A stretch of 64,000 nt of DNA from the NCBI GenBank assembly GCA_035222895.1, contig JAVYIG010000599.1, positions 310,001 through 374,000 of the forward strand, given 5' to 3'. The notes under the pieces were generated by a model. That model was given only the letters and a program-made list of their open reading frames with translations, did no database searches and was not told where the DNA came from. This DNA is from Strongylocentrotus droebachiensis (Eukaryota > Echinodermata > Echinoidea > Camarodonta > Strongylocentrotidae). Shown here piece after piece: positions 23,663 to 37,600 of the stretch. Position 1 is the first letter of the stretch, and each line of letters starts with the position of its first letter. The translations under genes and the position numbers were made by a program.

Positions 23663-26261
23663 CCTTCAAGTACTGTTCTCAACTACTACGATATATCAAG
23701 CTGAAGAAAACAAATTTGGGGAATTAGTCTTTGTTTTATCTTCTAATCGTTTATTTTCTTACATAATAAATTGCATCATAGCCAAGACTTTGCTGAACAG
23801 TAAATTACTTTACGAAGTAATATAAAATGAACTATTTGTAATCAGCTGAAATCAAACTTATTGCTTTAGATTTAGATCAATCAAGTTAGTATTTTTCACA
23901 AATTTGTAATATTGTTCACAAAATTTACTTTAATTTTAACAAAAAACTGTTGAGCATTGAAGTCGAAGTAGATCTAAATCTAGGCCTAATAAAATGCTGT
24001 TTGCAGTTGATTAATGTCAGCTTTTTTTAACACCTTCATCTAAAGACTATACGAAGAAAATATAAACGGCATAGGGTCTACATCCAGTTGCTAAATAAAG
24101 ACGAGCGACCAACCATTTACAACATAAAAATGAACATATGGGACACCACTGAACAAAAAAAATGCAACACATCCGTTTCATCAAATGAATTCCAGGTCCT
24201 GATCCCAACTTTTCAATTCATGCATATTAGCCTAATGGTTTAAATGATTTCATATGAACCTGAATTACTAGAAGGCGCTAAAAATTGGTGGAAAATGTCA
24301 TTTCACTAACCTTCACTGTTCTTTCTCTTGAGGTCCGAGGTGAGCGCCAATGGAGGTGAGTTGCAATTTGTTACACAATAGCGGTATCTTCTCTAAATAG
24401 ACCGTGTGCAAAACTGAATGTGAATGTTTAGATCGGATACGAATCCTATTAGGGGTGGGGTCACATCGCTAAATTTAGATACATACACGTGTATCACAGG
24501 GGATCAAAGGACGCGTGTGGTAAAAATGATTTTGTAAAGGAAACACCCGGGGGAAACACACTAGATAAGAGATGATATTATGTATGCGGGCACCTCGTTG
24601 CCCATTACATGAACACAATATACGCATATTTAGGCGACTCGCGATGCATGAAGGATATTCGGGTATCTCGTTGTCCACTAATCATCCTTAAATGTTCTGA
24701 GCGAGTGAAGCGAACGATATAAAATCATATATTTAGTTCAAGCATAGTTCATAGTTCTTCTTTCACAAACATTTGTACATAGAATTTCAAATAAAGTAAC
24801 TGGAACAGCAGATTATCAATATAACAAACATAATTGGAAGTGCAATAGTAATGTTCAACATACAACTCTTGTTATTAACTAAATTCTATAAAAAGTTACT
24901 TATGTAAGATCATGTTCTGTATATGGAAAGAGGAGACCTAACAGTAGCTGGGCTTGTTAGAGCAAGGTCCCTAAACATAATATAACACCTGATTGCTTTA
25001 ATTACTTTGAAGAAAAAAATACTTAACAACTAATCTCGAAACAATTATACATGGGAAATATTTACAAAAGAGATAGATTGATGTATATATGAAAAGGAGA
25101 AAATGGAATATATAAGATTATATTCTGGTACCCTGCTGCCCGAAAGTGAAGATATTCGGCAACCTCGCTGTTAAAGGAGATAAAAAAAAAGGCTGGCAGA
25201 AAATCCTTCTTTTTTTTTTTCTTTGGGGGGGGGGGGGGGAACACTAATATATTTTTTTTTTGGGGGGGTGGGCGAGATGAAAAAAAAGCTTTAGTTTTTA
25301 GTTTTAAAAAGCTACCATCTTATTTGTTTACAATTTTTACAATTTTTTACAATTTGTTTTGATCCCCGTGGATCCGCGCCTGATTATACATGCAATGAAG
25401 TGTAGGCCAATGAAAATCATCGTAATTAGCTTAGGATCAAATAGAAAATCATATTCATCCCATTCTTACTTTCTATAGTGGAAGATTTTTTAGTTTTTTA
25501 AATATTTTTTAAAAAGTAGCCTGCATACAAACTCCAAATGGTGAGGCAGGGGCATTATGTGATTGAGTGCGAAAAAATAGGCGTAATAGGCTCGGGGGGT
25601 AGGGGGGGGGGGTAAACAGAAAATAGCAGCGGAATACTTATTGGATAGTGTCATATAAATCACATATAAATCCCATTCCCCCCGAGCCATTTCGCCCTCC
25701 GCCTGCCGGATGGAGGGTTTTTAGGCCGTTGTTGGTTTTTCACATACATATCATATGATTCATATGAAGCTATGAACATCAGTGTATTAACAAAAAATAA
25801 GACATACGGGGGTGTGCCTCTCTAATTGGTAACTTTTTCACATAAAAAAAATCCCTAAACATGGGTCCCATTTTTAACAAAAATACCCCTGAATATGAGT
25901 TTGCTTTTTCAAATTTTTGAAATTTTGAACATTTTCTGGGTTTTTGCCATGCAAACACCCCCAAAGTGTGAAAAATGGGCTTTACTTCGAGAAAATTCTG
26001 CCAAAATGACCCTTAAAAATAGGTAGGGGTTTCGAGGCTTCAGCGGCACACCCCCATCCAAACCAAGTCTGAGTACCCCCCCCCCCCACCCCGGGTTACC
26101 TGTAATAGCGAATATTATACCTTTTCCTTTCTCAATGTTGCTAGATTTCTCAGCTCAACTTTGGCAAAGGGCCAATTAGGATAAGGGGACCGGGCAGGGG
26201 CGGGGGGGGGGGGGGGGGAGTTCTGATTCTGCCCCTCAATAGTTCTCCAATGTTCTCCAAG

Positions 26262-27582
26262 GTGTTGAAAGCTTTCTTTTACATACATTTATTGATATAA
26301 GTTTAACCCTAACTTCTTTTACAGGTGGAATTAAATTAGTCTTGTAATTTTCCGGTATGGTGATGATGATCCAAAACTTGGAAATAAATCTATTTGTTCA
26401 TATCATCACATGTTTATCATTGTTCATATTATCACATGTTTATTATTGTTCATATTATCACATGTTTATCTTTGTTAATATTATCATATGTTTTTTCATT
26501 GTTATACTATCGTTATATTGATACTATATGTAAATATGTTTGTACTCTCATACACCGAGAGGGGGGTCGATAGAGTCAATAAAATCTTACAATCTTACAA
26601 TCACCCCCAGATTTGATACATCGATCATGCGAATAATTCTAGTAAGTAACTAGTAAGCAATTTTAGATAAGAAGAAAGAAGTAGACTCCCTTGATAGCCT
26701 AAATAAGTATGTCGAAAAAAGTTGTGTTCTTGTTGAGGGGGGGGGGGGGATTTAGCGAAAGGAATCAAAATGAAATTATTTTCCTCTTCTTCCTTCTCCT
26801 CTTTTTCTTCTTCTCCTTCTTCTTTTTCTTCTTGTACTTAATATCATTTCTATCATCAGTTTAATGTTGTTATTATTATTATTATCTTTAATAAGTAGTT
26901 CTTTTAATTTTCTTATCTGTCTGTAAATATTACTATTTTAACTTATTAATTTTATACATGTCTGTATAAGGGACCCCACTGGAAATAAGCTCTCGAGCTT
27001 TCGTGGGTTATCCTGTTCAAGCTGATTTATTTTTGATCATTTATTATTGTATATTGTTGTATATTGGAAGCTTGGCGAATAAAAATCAATCAATCAGGTA
27101 TTCAAGGCTTTCCTTTCACATACATTTATAGATATAAGTTTGACCCAAGCTTCTTTTATAGATGGAATTAAATTAGTCATGTAATTTTCCAGTTTATGAT
27201 GATGGTGACTCAAAACTTGGAAATAAATTTATTTGTTCATATTATAACATTTTTATCATTGTTCATATTATCACATGTTTATTGTTATTCATTTTATCAC
27301 ATGTTTATATTTGTTCATATTATTATCATATGTTTTGTCATTGTTATACAATTGTTATATTGATACTAATTATGTTTTTACTCTTATACCCCGAGAGGAT
27401 AGAGTCAATAAAATCTTGAAATCTGACAATCACTCCCAGATTTAATGCATCGATCATGCAAATAATTCTAGCAACTAGTAAGTAATTTTAGATAAGTAGA
27501 AAGAAGTAGACTCCCTTGATAGCCTAAATAAGTATGTCGAAAAAAGTTTGTTCTTGTTGGGGGGGAGGGGGCAAAATTTAGG
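26262..27582 (+). repeat. Direct duplication upstream of OGDH
   Basis: Copy 1 (26262-26765) and copy 2 (27100-27582) share TACATACATTTATxGATATA, GGAATTAAATTAGTC, AAAACTTGGAAATAAAT, the ATCACATGTTTAT-type short repeats, CCGAGAGG...AGAGTCAATAAAATCTT and CTCCCTTGATAGCCTAAATA. Offset is 825-837 bp. Several percent divergence. Confidence 0.8.
26830..27096 (+). repeat. LINE 3' tail between two duplicated segments
   Basis: It has GGGACCCCACTGGAAATAAG, CTCGTGGG-like words and the terminal GGCGAATAAAAATCAATCAA tail, a common non-LTR 3' end arrangement. It sits between the two copies of the repeat at 26262 and 27100. Confidence 0.5.
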
Positions 27583-28330
27583 GAAAGGAATCCAAAGGAA
27601 ACTCGATCATACACAGTTAGGTCTAGCGCCATCTGAGTTCATGTGGCATGCAGGTTAGTGAGTTATTCATGTCAAAGGTTGCGTAAGATTCCGCGCGCTC
27701 TTCTTGCATGCCCACTGCCTAGCATCTAGATAGCGTATACAGTTTACAGCGCCTACATACGCAACGAATGTACTTTGAACATGCAGAACTAACGTAAACA
27801 CTTCCTGGATTTACATACCCTAACAAATTCTCGGTATTTTTGACGACATTACAAACAAAACCACTATTGCTTTTGTTTATCCGTTCAAAAGACATTGAAC
27901 ATTACGTGGGTGACCTTGTCGACAAGGTTTTGGAGTGATTGTCAGATAATTCATCCAGCTACACTGCATGCAGCATCCACCCATTCGATCAATAATCAAC
28001 TTTCGCAAATCAACTTGGATCTTGATTGAACGAATTTCAAGTCGACGAACACGAATTTCTTTCGGATAAAACAACTTGAGTGCCCGAAAGTTATTCTCCA
28101 GTTTTGTGGAACATGTTTTGAACCACTATTACCAGCAGTGTTTTGCCTCAATTCGACAAGGAAACAACATTTTGCAGTGGATAACCATTTTGCTCGTGCT
28201 TACCAACTAACCATTGCTCTACGTGCAAAACTGGTGTTGCAAAGCTGGAGCCGGTAAAAATTTCCGCTCATTTCAGACTCATCCCCATCTTTCAGACCGG
28301 TAGGAAAGTGTCACCGGTTAGGACTCAAAG

Positions 28331-28609
28331 ATGCATCGACTACAGACATTGATAAAAACAGGAGGGCCATCTATTTTGGCGGCCTCACGCTCGATTCAGA
28401 ATAGAACTCTTTCGAGCAGAACGTTTAGGCCGCCTGCCCTAGATGGGCAGGCCCGCACGCCGGTGAATGTACACGCCACAACTCCCCGCGCCAATGTGAG
28501 ACGTTATGCGGCCCCAGTGGCTGCCGAGCCGTTTTTGAGCGGTAGCAGTTCAAACTATGTGGAAGAAATGTATCAATCTTGGCTTGAGGATCCAAGTACT
28601 GTACATAAG
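28331..28609 (+). CDS. OGDH: OGDH exon 1 (mitochondrial presequence, N-terminal domain start)
   Basis: This exon has 279 nt (93 codons) from ATG to AAG/GTGAGC. Residues 1 to about 60 are rich in Arg, Ser and Ala with almost no acidic residues, typical of a mitochondrial targeting sequence. Residues about 64-93 match the OGDH N-terminal domain and end DPSTVHK. The surrounding GC content is higher than elsewhere and no TATA box is evident upstream. Confidence 0.95.
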
Positions 28610-31600
28610 GTGAGCTGAGGAGAAATAGCAACAATGTGATTGGAATAACATGTCATGAAGGAATAATCCAATATTAATTTCCTGCTGCTCGCTCTTGTTT
28701 AATTATGTTGATGCTGTTCAACATGACCAACTCCAACTTCCATCCATCTTCCAAGTGTCATTTTTTTTCTCTCCATGTGATGCTGTGTTCATCATTTTGT
28801 GTTGCTGCAACACATATTGTTATCTACAGTCAATAGAGTACCGAAGCTGTGACGTCATAAAAATCTATTTTTAGAATTTCTCAATTTTTTCTTCATATTC
28901 CGAAAGAACACCAAAAATAACGTCCACATATCAACAACCTTTTGAATATGTTAAATAGTGGCTGAAATATGACCATCTGAATAAATATACTCCTAATAAG
29001 AACTCAGTGTAATATGCTCTGGCTCCTAATGGTTAGGAGCCAGAGCATATAACACTGAGTTCCCATAGGACATATATTCATTCAAATGGTCATAACTCGG
29101 CCAATACTTAACATATTCAGTTGGTTTTCGACATTTCTACATTATTTTTGGTGTTCTTTCGGAATATGAAGAAAAAATTGAGAAATTCTAAAAATAGATT
29201 TTTGATGACGTCACACTTCACCACTCTATGAAGGGTTCTAGGACACCTACATGTACCCCCTGGACATCCACAGTAGTTGTCCTAGGGGGTATTTGTCTGG
29301 GGTTAGTTGTCCAGGGGGATGTCCAGGGGGTAGGTGTGCTACTGCTAGAATAAATTTCCTGCTTCTCGATCTTGTTTAATTGCTACTGCTGTTCAACATG
29401 ACCAACTCTAGACCAAAGTTTCTGTCTCTTTCGTTCTTTAGCTTCTGATTTGGGTAGGGTCAGCTCCTCTCTTTAGAGACAGAAACCGACTAGAGGCGTT
29501 CCCGTTCAAATATTTTGCAAAATTATACCCATTTATGGCCATATTCTTTGCCCAAAATACAACCTTTTACCCGATGCATATCCGATGCATTTCATTTTGT
29601 AAATTAGGCCTAGGCTATTATACATCGGTTCCACTTACCAACTTGACTGAATTATTTCGTTTAATGGTCTCTTTTCAGGAAACTATGGGTCAATCCATGG
29701 GTCATCCAATCTATGACATCCATGTTGAAAATCTTGCAACCGTCTTTTAAACTCTCGCTGCGCATGACGTCATCTAAATCTCATCCCTTCTAAGTCTACG
29801 GGCAAGGCAAAATAATTATGAAGGAAAAACTGCACGAGCTACAGTTTTTCCTTCCCCAAGAAAGAGGTTGATAGCCTTTGTTTAAAAAAACTTAATGTTA
29901 AATAAATGGTGTCTGATTTCCACAAAAGAAAACAATTCTTTTTAATTAGGCGTAATTTTAGGGCCCTTGTAGGGCTTATTTCCGCCTAAATTTACAGTGC
30001 AATGTGTAATAATGCCCTAACTGTTTGTGTTATTACACTGTATAAATATAAAGAAGAAAAATCAGCCACTGTACCGTATTTGCCGGCGTAAAGGCCGCAG
30101 TATTTTTGGAAGAGAAAATATCAAAAAGTTAGGGTGCAGCCTATGCGACGAAAGAGTAAAAAAAATAAAAAAAGTAAGTCAGAACCAGCACGAATTTGCA
30201 CATATGGGACTAGATCTACGAACGGTAAATAACTACACATTTCCACACATCTTACCGACAATTTTATCTTGCATTGTTGACATGAAGATGAAAATAAACT
30301 TCCAAAAACAACATCTGCCGATAGATCTTGATCTAAGTTGGTGCCGATGCATTGCAAAAGTAAAAGAAGGGTCCGTCTAACGGAGCTGCCGCGAAGTAGC
30401 TAGCACGCGAAGTTGCTATTTTGAATTCATTTCAATACACAAGAGAGAGGCGCAATGTAGTATCACAAAAAACAACATATGCCAGCAACAGTGCGTGATA
30501 GCCGAGCGGTTTAAGGCGGTGATTTTAGTCAAATCAACATTTGTCCGCAGGAGTTCAAATCCCGACTATGGCAAAAAGTTTTTTTTTTTTTTTTTTTTTT
30601 TTTAAATGTCAAAATCGGGGGTGCGGCCTATACGGCGCTGCGGCCTTATCGCCGGCAAATACGGTATACATGTAGATGTGAAAGAGGTTACCATGACGCT
30701 TCAAAGGTTATTTTACAGCTGGTTCAAACAGAGGGTCTGTCTGATACAACCCCCCCCCCCCCTCCCTCTGATATCATTTAAGACCCTTAGATATGAAAAT
30801 TGAAATAGACCTCTTAAGCACTAGACCTCCACTCCTCCAGCAGGAAAAATTGAAGATTCATCAAGTCTGTGTCACAAAATTGTCCTAAATATTTACATAC
30901 CGGTACATATGTAAGGCTTAGTTTGCACTTTGTTGATACCCCATTGTAATATGCAATAAGAATTAAAGAGCCATCCAACTCTGTACATTTTTGGTAACAA
31001 GTTTATTTGTATGAAAACAAAACAAAATAAATAAACAGAATGGCAAAAGTTTGAAAGAAATCAGACCAATATTAACAAAGATATTAATTATAGTTTGAAT
31101 TGAGCGATCACTAAGTCTAAATGGGAGTCTTGAATTAGTAGTTTGGTCAGTGGATTGTGAAGTAGTCGGCTAGTCGCAGAGACACAGAAATTTTGAAAAA
31201 TTGAAATTTTAGTGATTTTGTGTGTTTGAACAAATTATGGAAAAGTTGTCTGGCACTACATCACAGAGACTTTACAGATTCAGCTAATTTGAAGGGCCTA
31301 CATCAGTACATGTATACCTACAGTGATTTTAACTTTTAAAAAACTCATAACTTTCTCATTTTTTTCCAATTTCATTCAAACTATCACCGGTCCACTTCTC
31401 TGATTTCTCTGCTTTCCTCTAGAGTAGTTTGCTATCAAGGTTGCATTTCCCTTTAGTGTGTTTGAAGGATGTGTCCAAGTCATCAAATTCATTTTGTGAA
31501 CTTGACCTCTAGCCCCTATATAATGACCACCAGTAAAAATATAGAATACCCACAAGGTGCATACATACTGTACATGAACATTGCACCCTCATATATACTG

Positions 31601-34600
31601 GAGGGCCCTGCAATCAGGCATGTATTATCATCACCACATCACCTCTGAATCTGTACCAAAGTGGTAACCCCATCCTTATGACACTCCTACCAACCATATC
31701 TACATGTACATGTAGTTATCTATATTCCATAGACCAGCAGCTCAATGCTAAACAACACTATGAGTTGAAGGGTAGTTCATCATGCTAAATTGAAAATTAG
31801 TAGTAGATGTACCGGGTATATATTTTTTTAGTTTAAAAACATATAACAAAAGACAAGAAAATTATTTATTGTAGTGGATTGAACTGACCCTATGATTTCC
31901 CTTGTGAACAGCTTTCCATTTGGTTTGTACTTCTGAGATTGACAAAAGAAAAGAAAATGAATAAAAAAATAAGAGAAAAGAAATGATATACATTGTAGTA
32001 GAGGGGCACACAAAAATAAATGATATGACCACCCCCCCCTCACCCTTATCCTACATGTACAATGTAATTATTGATGACTTTGTTCAATCACGTTTCATTC
32101 ATGTAGTGAGACTGGTCCCCCCCCCCCCTGTAAAAAAAATCTCATAGCGCCAGTGCCTCATACAATGTAGGCTGGACACATTCTTCTCCCCTGCATACAT
32201 GTAGCAAATGTGTCCATTAATACATCCAGGTCACAGGTATAAATATCTTTTGTTAGAGAAAAATGGATTCAAATAAAAGCTTCTTTCTCTCTTGTTTCCG
32301 TCCCTTTGCATTCTCTCTCCGCAGTCATGGGACATTTTCTTCCGCAACGCTCAAAACGGTGCTGCACCGGGAACGGCGTACGTCCCTCCACCTCCAATCT
32401 CCAGCATGTACCCTGTCATGCCCCAGGCGGCGACATCACAAGTACCGGCGCCCTCACAGGCGGTTGCTAAGGGTCAGCTGGACAGGAAGGTCATCGAGGA
32501 CCATCTTTCGGTGCAAACTATCATCAGGTCATATCAGGTCAGTTAGAGCCGCAAGTGCCTCCAAAAATTGATTTATTATGATACTTAACAAATTTTTCTT
32601 CAGATTTTGCAGGTCTTTCTTGTGAGATGCACTTCTCTGCGTTTTCACTACAATTCCTCCAAATAAAGTCGAACCTGTGTTAGTGGTCACCTCTCTGTAA
32701 CAGCCTCCTGTCTGTAGTTGTCATCTGATTGTAACCAAAGAAGAAATCAGAAATGCCTGTTGAGGGCCTGTGTAGAAAGGTAACCTACAGTAATCTACAG
32801 TGGTCACCTCAATACACATTGTATTGCTGCAGAGAGAAGTACAATCAAACCTGTCTATTGAGGCCAAGTGAAACATAAAAAGTGACCATTGTACATGTAG
32901 ATAAGTGGTCTTTCTAGAGAGGTTCTTCAACACATTTATTTCTTAGAAGAGACCAAATATGTGGCCACTATAGACAGGTGGCCTTTATAGAGAGGTAGAG
33001 CTCACCATGACAGGTTTGACTGAGTATAAAACCTGTCTAGAAAGGCCACTTGTCTGTACAGCACTCAACATCTTCTTTGTTTCTCTACGATGACCTGACT
33101 GCACACATTCATGGCATGTGTTGTAGATGCATGAGAATACAGAAGTGCTACAATGTACAAGGCCCTGTTTCATAAAACTTGATATCAATAACAAGTTACA
33201 AGCTACTGGTATAAGCTACCGGTACTGAAATTAAGCATTTGTTATAGAAAAGTTTTATGAAACGGGCCCCTGAAGTTACAGTGTTTTTTCAATTACAATT
33301 GTAGCCCACAATCAAAGTGTATTAAAGGGCAAGAACGACCACTTGTATTTTTTGTAGCCCAAATGCTTAAAGGTTTAAATCAGCATTGGTTATTTTTCTT
33401 CCCAATCGTGATTTAAAGTAATAGTACTCTTTTCTTTCTTTTTCAGTTGATGTTAACTGCATGAAGTGGTTTTGTCTCACTTGTAGAATTATGTTTTCTT
33501 TCTGTTTGTTTGTTTTGATTTTGTATTTGACCTCTGTTTGTCTCTGTCTGTCTCTGTCGTACCGACTTGTCTTATTTTCTCCATGTAATAAACCATTTTG
33601 TAACTAACACTCCTGGGATTGCAATGAATAACCGCAATATACATGTACATGTATATTCATACAACAATAAAAGCTTCTTAACATTACAGTATGACATACA
33701 GATGTATCAATATTTTCCAATTTATTAGTTCATTTTCATTATACAAATTTTAATCTTAACATTGAGCAAGTACATGCAGTCAAACCTATATTTACTTAAT
33801 AATGTTAAAAGTAATTTGTTTAATGTTTACCAAGGCTGGATCTCCCAGTATGTCTACATATATGTGACATAACTAACACATTCTAAATGGGGCCAAGATG
33901 TTTCATCTTCAGGTTTTGCAAACAATTAGAAAATGAATGAAATTTAGACTGAGTAAATAAAGAACAGGAAAAGTAAAAATTCTTGATCATGTACTTTCTT
34001 ACATAAAATATACCATCATCTGTTTTACCTTAAAACCGGTAGTCAAAAAATATGTGCATTTTACATCCTTTTTTAATGAATTATACATGTAGGTATACAT
34101 TAGTATCACAAGAGTGAACACATTCAGTGAAACAGGCCAGAATACAAAAGTGCAACACATTTGTGTGTGTTTTAAGCCTCTTACATGTAGGTCATTTCTA
34201 GCAAGTGCACTGTACTCATTCATACATGTACATGTAAGCCACAGTGATCCACTGCGGTCAACTGCATTGCTGCTTTATATTTATGTCTCTTTAACATTCA
34301 TAATAAAGTGAGTAAGCATACCGCACAATGTAGGGCTTTGGGTGCGTTCAGCTACTTTTTTAAAAATAATTCTCACTTGCCATTCAATTACACATTTAAA
34401 AAAAAGAATACTGCGATTTACCATGAAATATGTGAACAGGCCCTAAAGCAGGATGTGTGTCAGTATCATGGTTATACTATTCCTGTAATTTACTGTTAAT
34501 GACCCCGGACACTGTCTCTCCCTTCAGAATTTAGCCAGAAGTGTGGATTTTAGTCATGATAATGACATTGATGGCAAAAGACTTTTGAGTTGTATTTTTT

Positions 34601-37600
34601 AAAGGCCAACATGTCCAAACGAAATTGGGGATTTAAGAAATAGAATTGTTATTTTTAGTGGCACAGGCAACATCTATGTATGCCAGTTAACAGATTTGTA
34701 AAAACATTTTTTTATAGTCCAATCGAGCTTGACTTCATATGCCTTCAGACAACCCGGAAATCACCAAATAATGCCAATGTACATGTACAAGCATGTTAAA
34801 GCCACGATTCTTCCCTCAAAATCATTTTAGGGTTGCAGTAAGGCTATGTTAGTGCATGGAAGGTTTAAGTAGGCAACAAATATGTGAGAAAAGAATTGTC
34901 TTTTGTTATCAATAGTACCCTCAACAAATCTAGTGAAAAGGAATCCTTGCCAATCCGTATTGACGTTTCCTTTCTCTTCATCTCACACTAATCCGGGGTA
35001 TCTTCTCTCTCTTTTTGGCTGGATGCCCAGACTTAAAACTTCCCGCCTCCCACACACCCATGCCACTCCCCTTTTAATATAGTCTTGCTTCCATGCTCTG
35101 TATTAGCTGCTATTTTTACTTTAATACTGACATGTACATGTAAAAAGAAATCACCAGTACAATTATCGGTACTTCAATTATTTTATTTAAAAATAAAAAA
35201 ATAAAAATAACAAAAAATAATACCAGTTCTTAGAAGTACATGTACATGTAGTTTCTTGTTTCAGGGCTCTCATATTGATAATTTATCATTTTTTAAATGA
35301 TTACATGTTCAAAACAAAGGTAGGAGAAATGTAGGTCAAACCAAACTTTCGGCTGCAATGTTCATTGCCGGTTTCCATGTTCGGAAATTAGTCATTTCTG
35401 TCGTCTCTTTGAGTTTGAACCCTGTATACTCTAAAACAGACACACCCTTCTGGCTCCAAATTGAAAGACAATATAAACACGTAACACCAAAAATAATTAC
35501 AGTAGGACAAAATGTCTTTCAGGTCACGAGACCTCTTTAGAGTTATCATCCTTCCGTTTGATCATGTTATCACAATCACATTCATGTTATCGCAATCACA
35601 CAGGAAAACAGATAAGAGAGTAATGGTTGGGACATTAATTTGTACATGTATGTAATGTACATTGGCATTGTATCAGTAGCCTTTGTCTTTGCATATGCAT
35701 GTGGTATATGTTAGCTTTGATAATGATAAGAATAATAAAGTGATAACAATAACAACAAGTTCTTTGTTTTCTTTACATACACCTGTATGAGTAGATCTAC
35801 ACAATATATGATATAGTTTCATGCAGGTCAGGTAGTCCAGCAGAACTTAAAGAGAGAAAGAAAAGAGAAAATCATTATTGTGTTGAGAATTATAGTAGAG
35901 TGAGTCAGAAAAGAAAACGGTTTAAACTGACAAACAAATTTCATGAAATCTGAAATCAAAAGATTAAATGAATCGTATAAATCCTACTTTGAGATTTTGT
36001 AGGTAAGATACATTATATCTAAACATACATGTAAAAAAAAAACATGTGCATGTATAATATAGGAAACTCTGTTAACACTTCACATCAAAGGCTTGTTCAA
36101 ATATGCCACTGTTTTTTGTGGGTGTAAATGACACTGCACATTCAGTGAGCTCTGTGTTAAGTTACAATTATATATGAAAGGGGTCACTACAACTGTATGT
36201 CACATAAACAGAAAACTTACAACACTATATGGTTTACCTTGCTATATCTGGATGAGGCATAAGAAGTCATAGACACAGGAATATAATAATTTAATAATTT
36301 GTTGACCATCCTTTGACCAAGTTTTGTCATAATCTTATCATCTTTCCTACAGTGTACTTTATCTTAATCTTATCCATTCCTGTCATATTCTGAATTCAAC
36401 TTTCTTACTATTCTTGATTTTCTTTCAAAATAATTCCCTTTTCTTTAGTTTAAATATCATGTTGTACAGTACTGTACACAATATCCCCTCCCCCCCCCCC
36501 TCCCACCTCCCCTCCACCTTACCTCTCCCCTCATGCATACATGTACATGTATAAGAAGAAAATAAAATAAAATCACTCTTCACGTGTAAGAATAAAATCA
36601 ATAAAGAAAATAGAACACTGTCAAAGAATGCACGTACACAACTTAAGATCAATGCAGCATATCATAGACTGACACACTACATCACGTACATGTACATGTA
36701 GGCTACACGTTTTAAGTTATTGACTTTTGTTTCATTATACCATCAAATATACATTTGTTTGGACCATAAACTTTAAGTGTAAACTGTGCAGCATTATTAA
36801 ACAGGTTCACTATCTTGGGAGAAAGACATGTACAGGTACCTAAACATTGTATGTGTACAGGTTTGGGAGATTAGTGGTTTCCATACTTTTATTCTGGGTA
36901 ACTGGGATAAAGACCCCGGCCACCTTACAAAGAATCTGATTTCCCCATTGAGAGTAACCTAGCTAGTAATAACAATAACACTATACATGGAGTTCGAGAG
37001 CACAAGGGGGAAGTACACATTTTGTATTGCTTTCCACTCTGTCATTGACATTGACAAATTCTCAATGACAGACAGTAAAGTCGGGCGGGCAGTGGAACTA
37101 TTTAACAACTGCTCAAGAACTTTGTCCCCAGATAAGGGCAGATGATTCCAAAAGTAAATTTAGGTTACGTGATTCAATGAGTGTTTCTTTCTCTTTTTTT
37201 CAAATGGGGCTGATGTTATTTACATGAGTTTGCAGAATGATTAACTGTACAGTTGTGCATACATTTATATTGAAGTTTATGATAACAATATAAAGATAAA
37301 GGCTAAGGAATTTCTCCCCAAGGTATATTTTAATGCCAACCTTAATGGAATGACCTTTTACACACAATTTTTGTTGGAATCTTTTTAAATTCTTATACAT
37401 GGACACCTCCAATAAAAAAAAATCACAATGTATGTTGGATTCATGAAGAGTTAAAGCAAAAACAGTAATACAGACAGCAATATTAGAGATCTCATAAAAA
37501 AAAATTCTACTGATATACGTTTTCTACACAGTGTAGGGGGTGGTTTGGGGACTCTGACTATCTAGTACCCCCCTTCTGTCTGTCTCTGTCTCTCTCTCTA

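Larger units (their letters stand above)
23663..28330. other. Divergent intergenic region between Erlin and OGDH
   Basis: This 4.7 kb lies between two start codons pointing away from each other. It contains G/C runs (25227, 26080, 26200, 26740), the duplicated segment 26262-27582 and a GC-richer stretch 27600-28330 leading into OGDH exon 1. No TATA box is evident next to either gene. Confidence 0.6.

Noticed and set aside
30491-30572. Functional tRNA gene of Leu/Ser type
   Set aside because: The acceptor stem does not pair, the anticodon position reads AGT in a long-arm context, and it sits in a mobile element with a long T tail.
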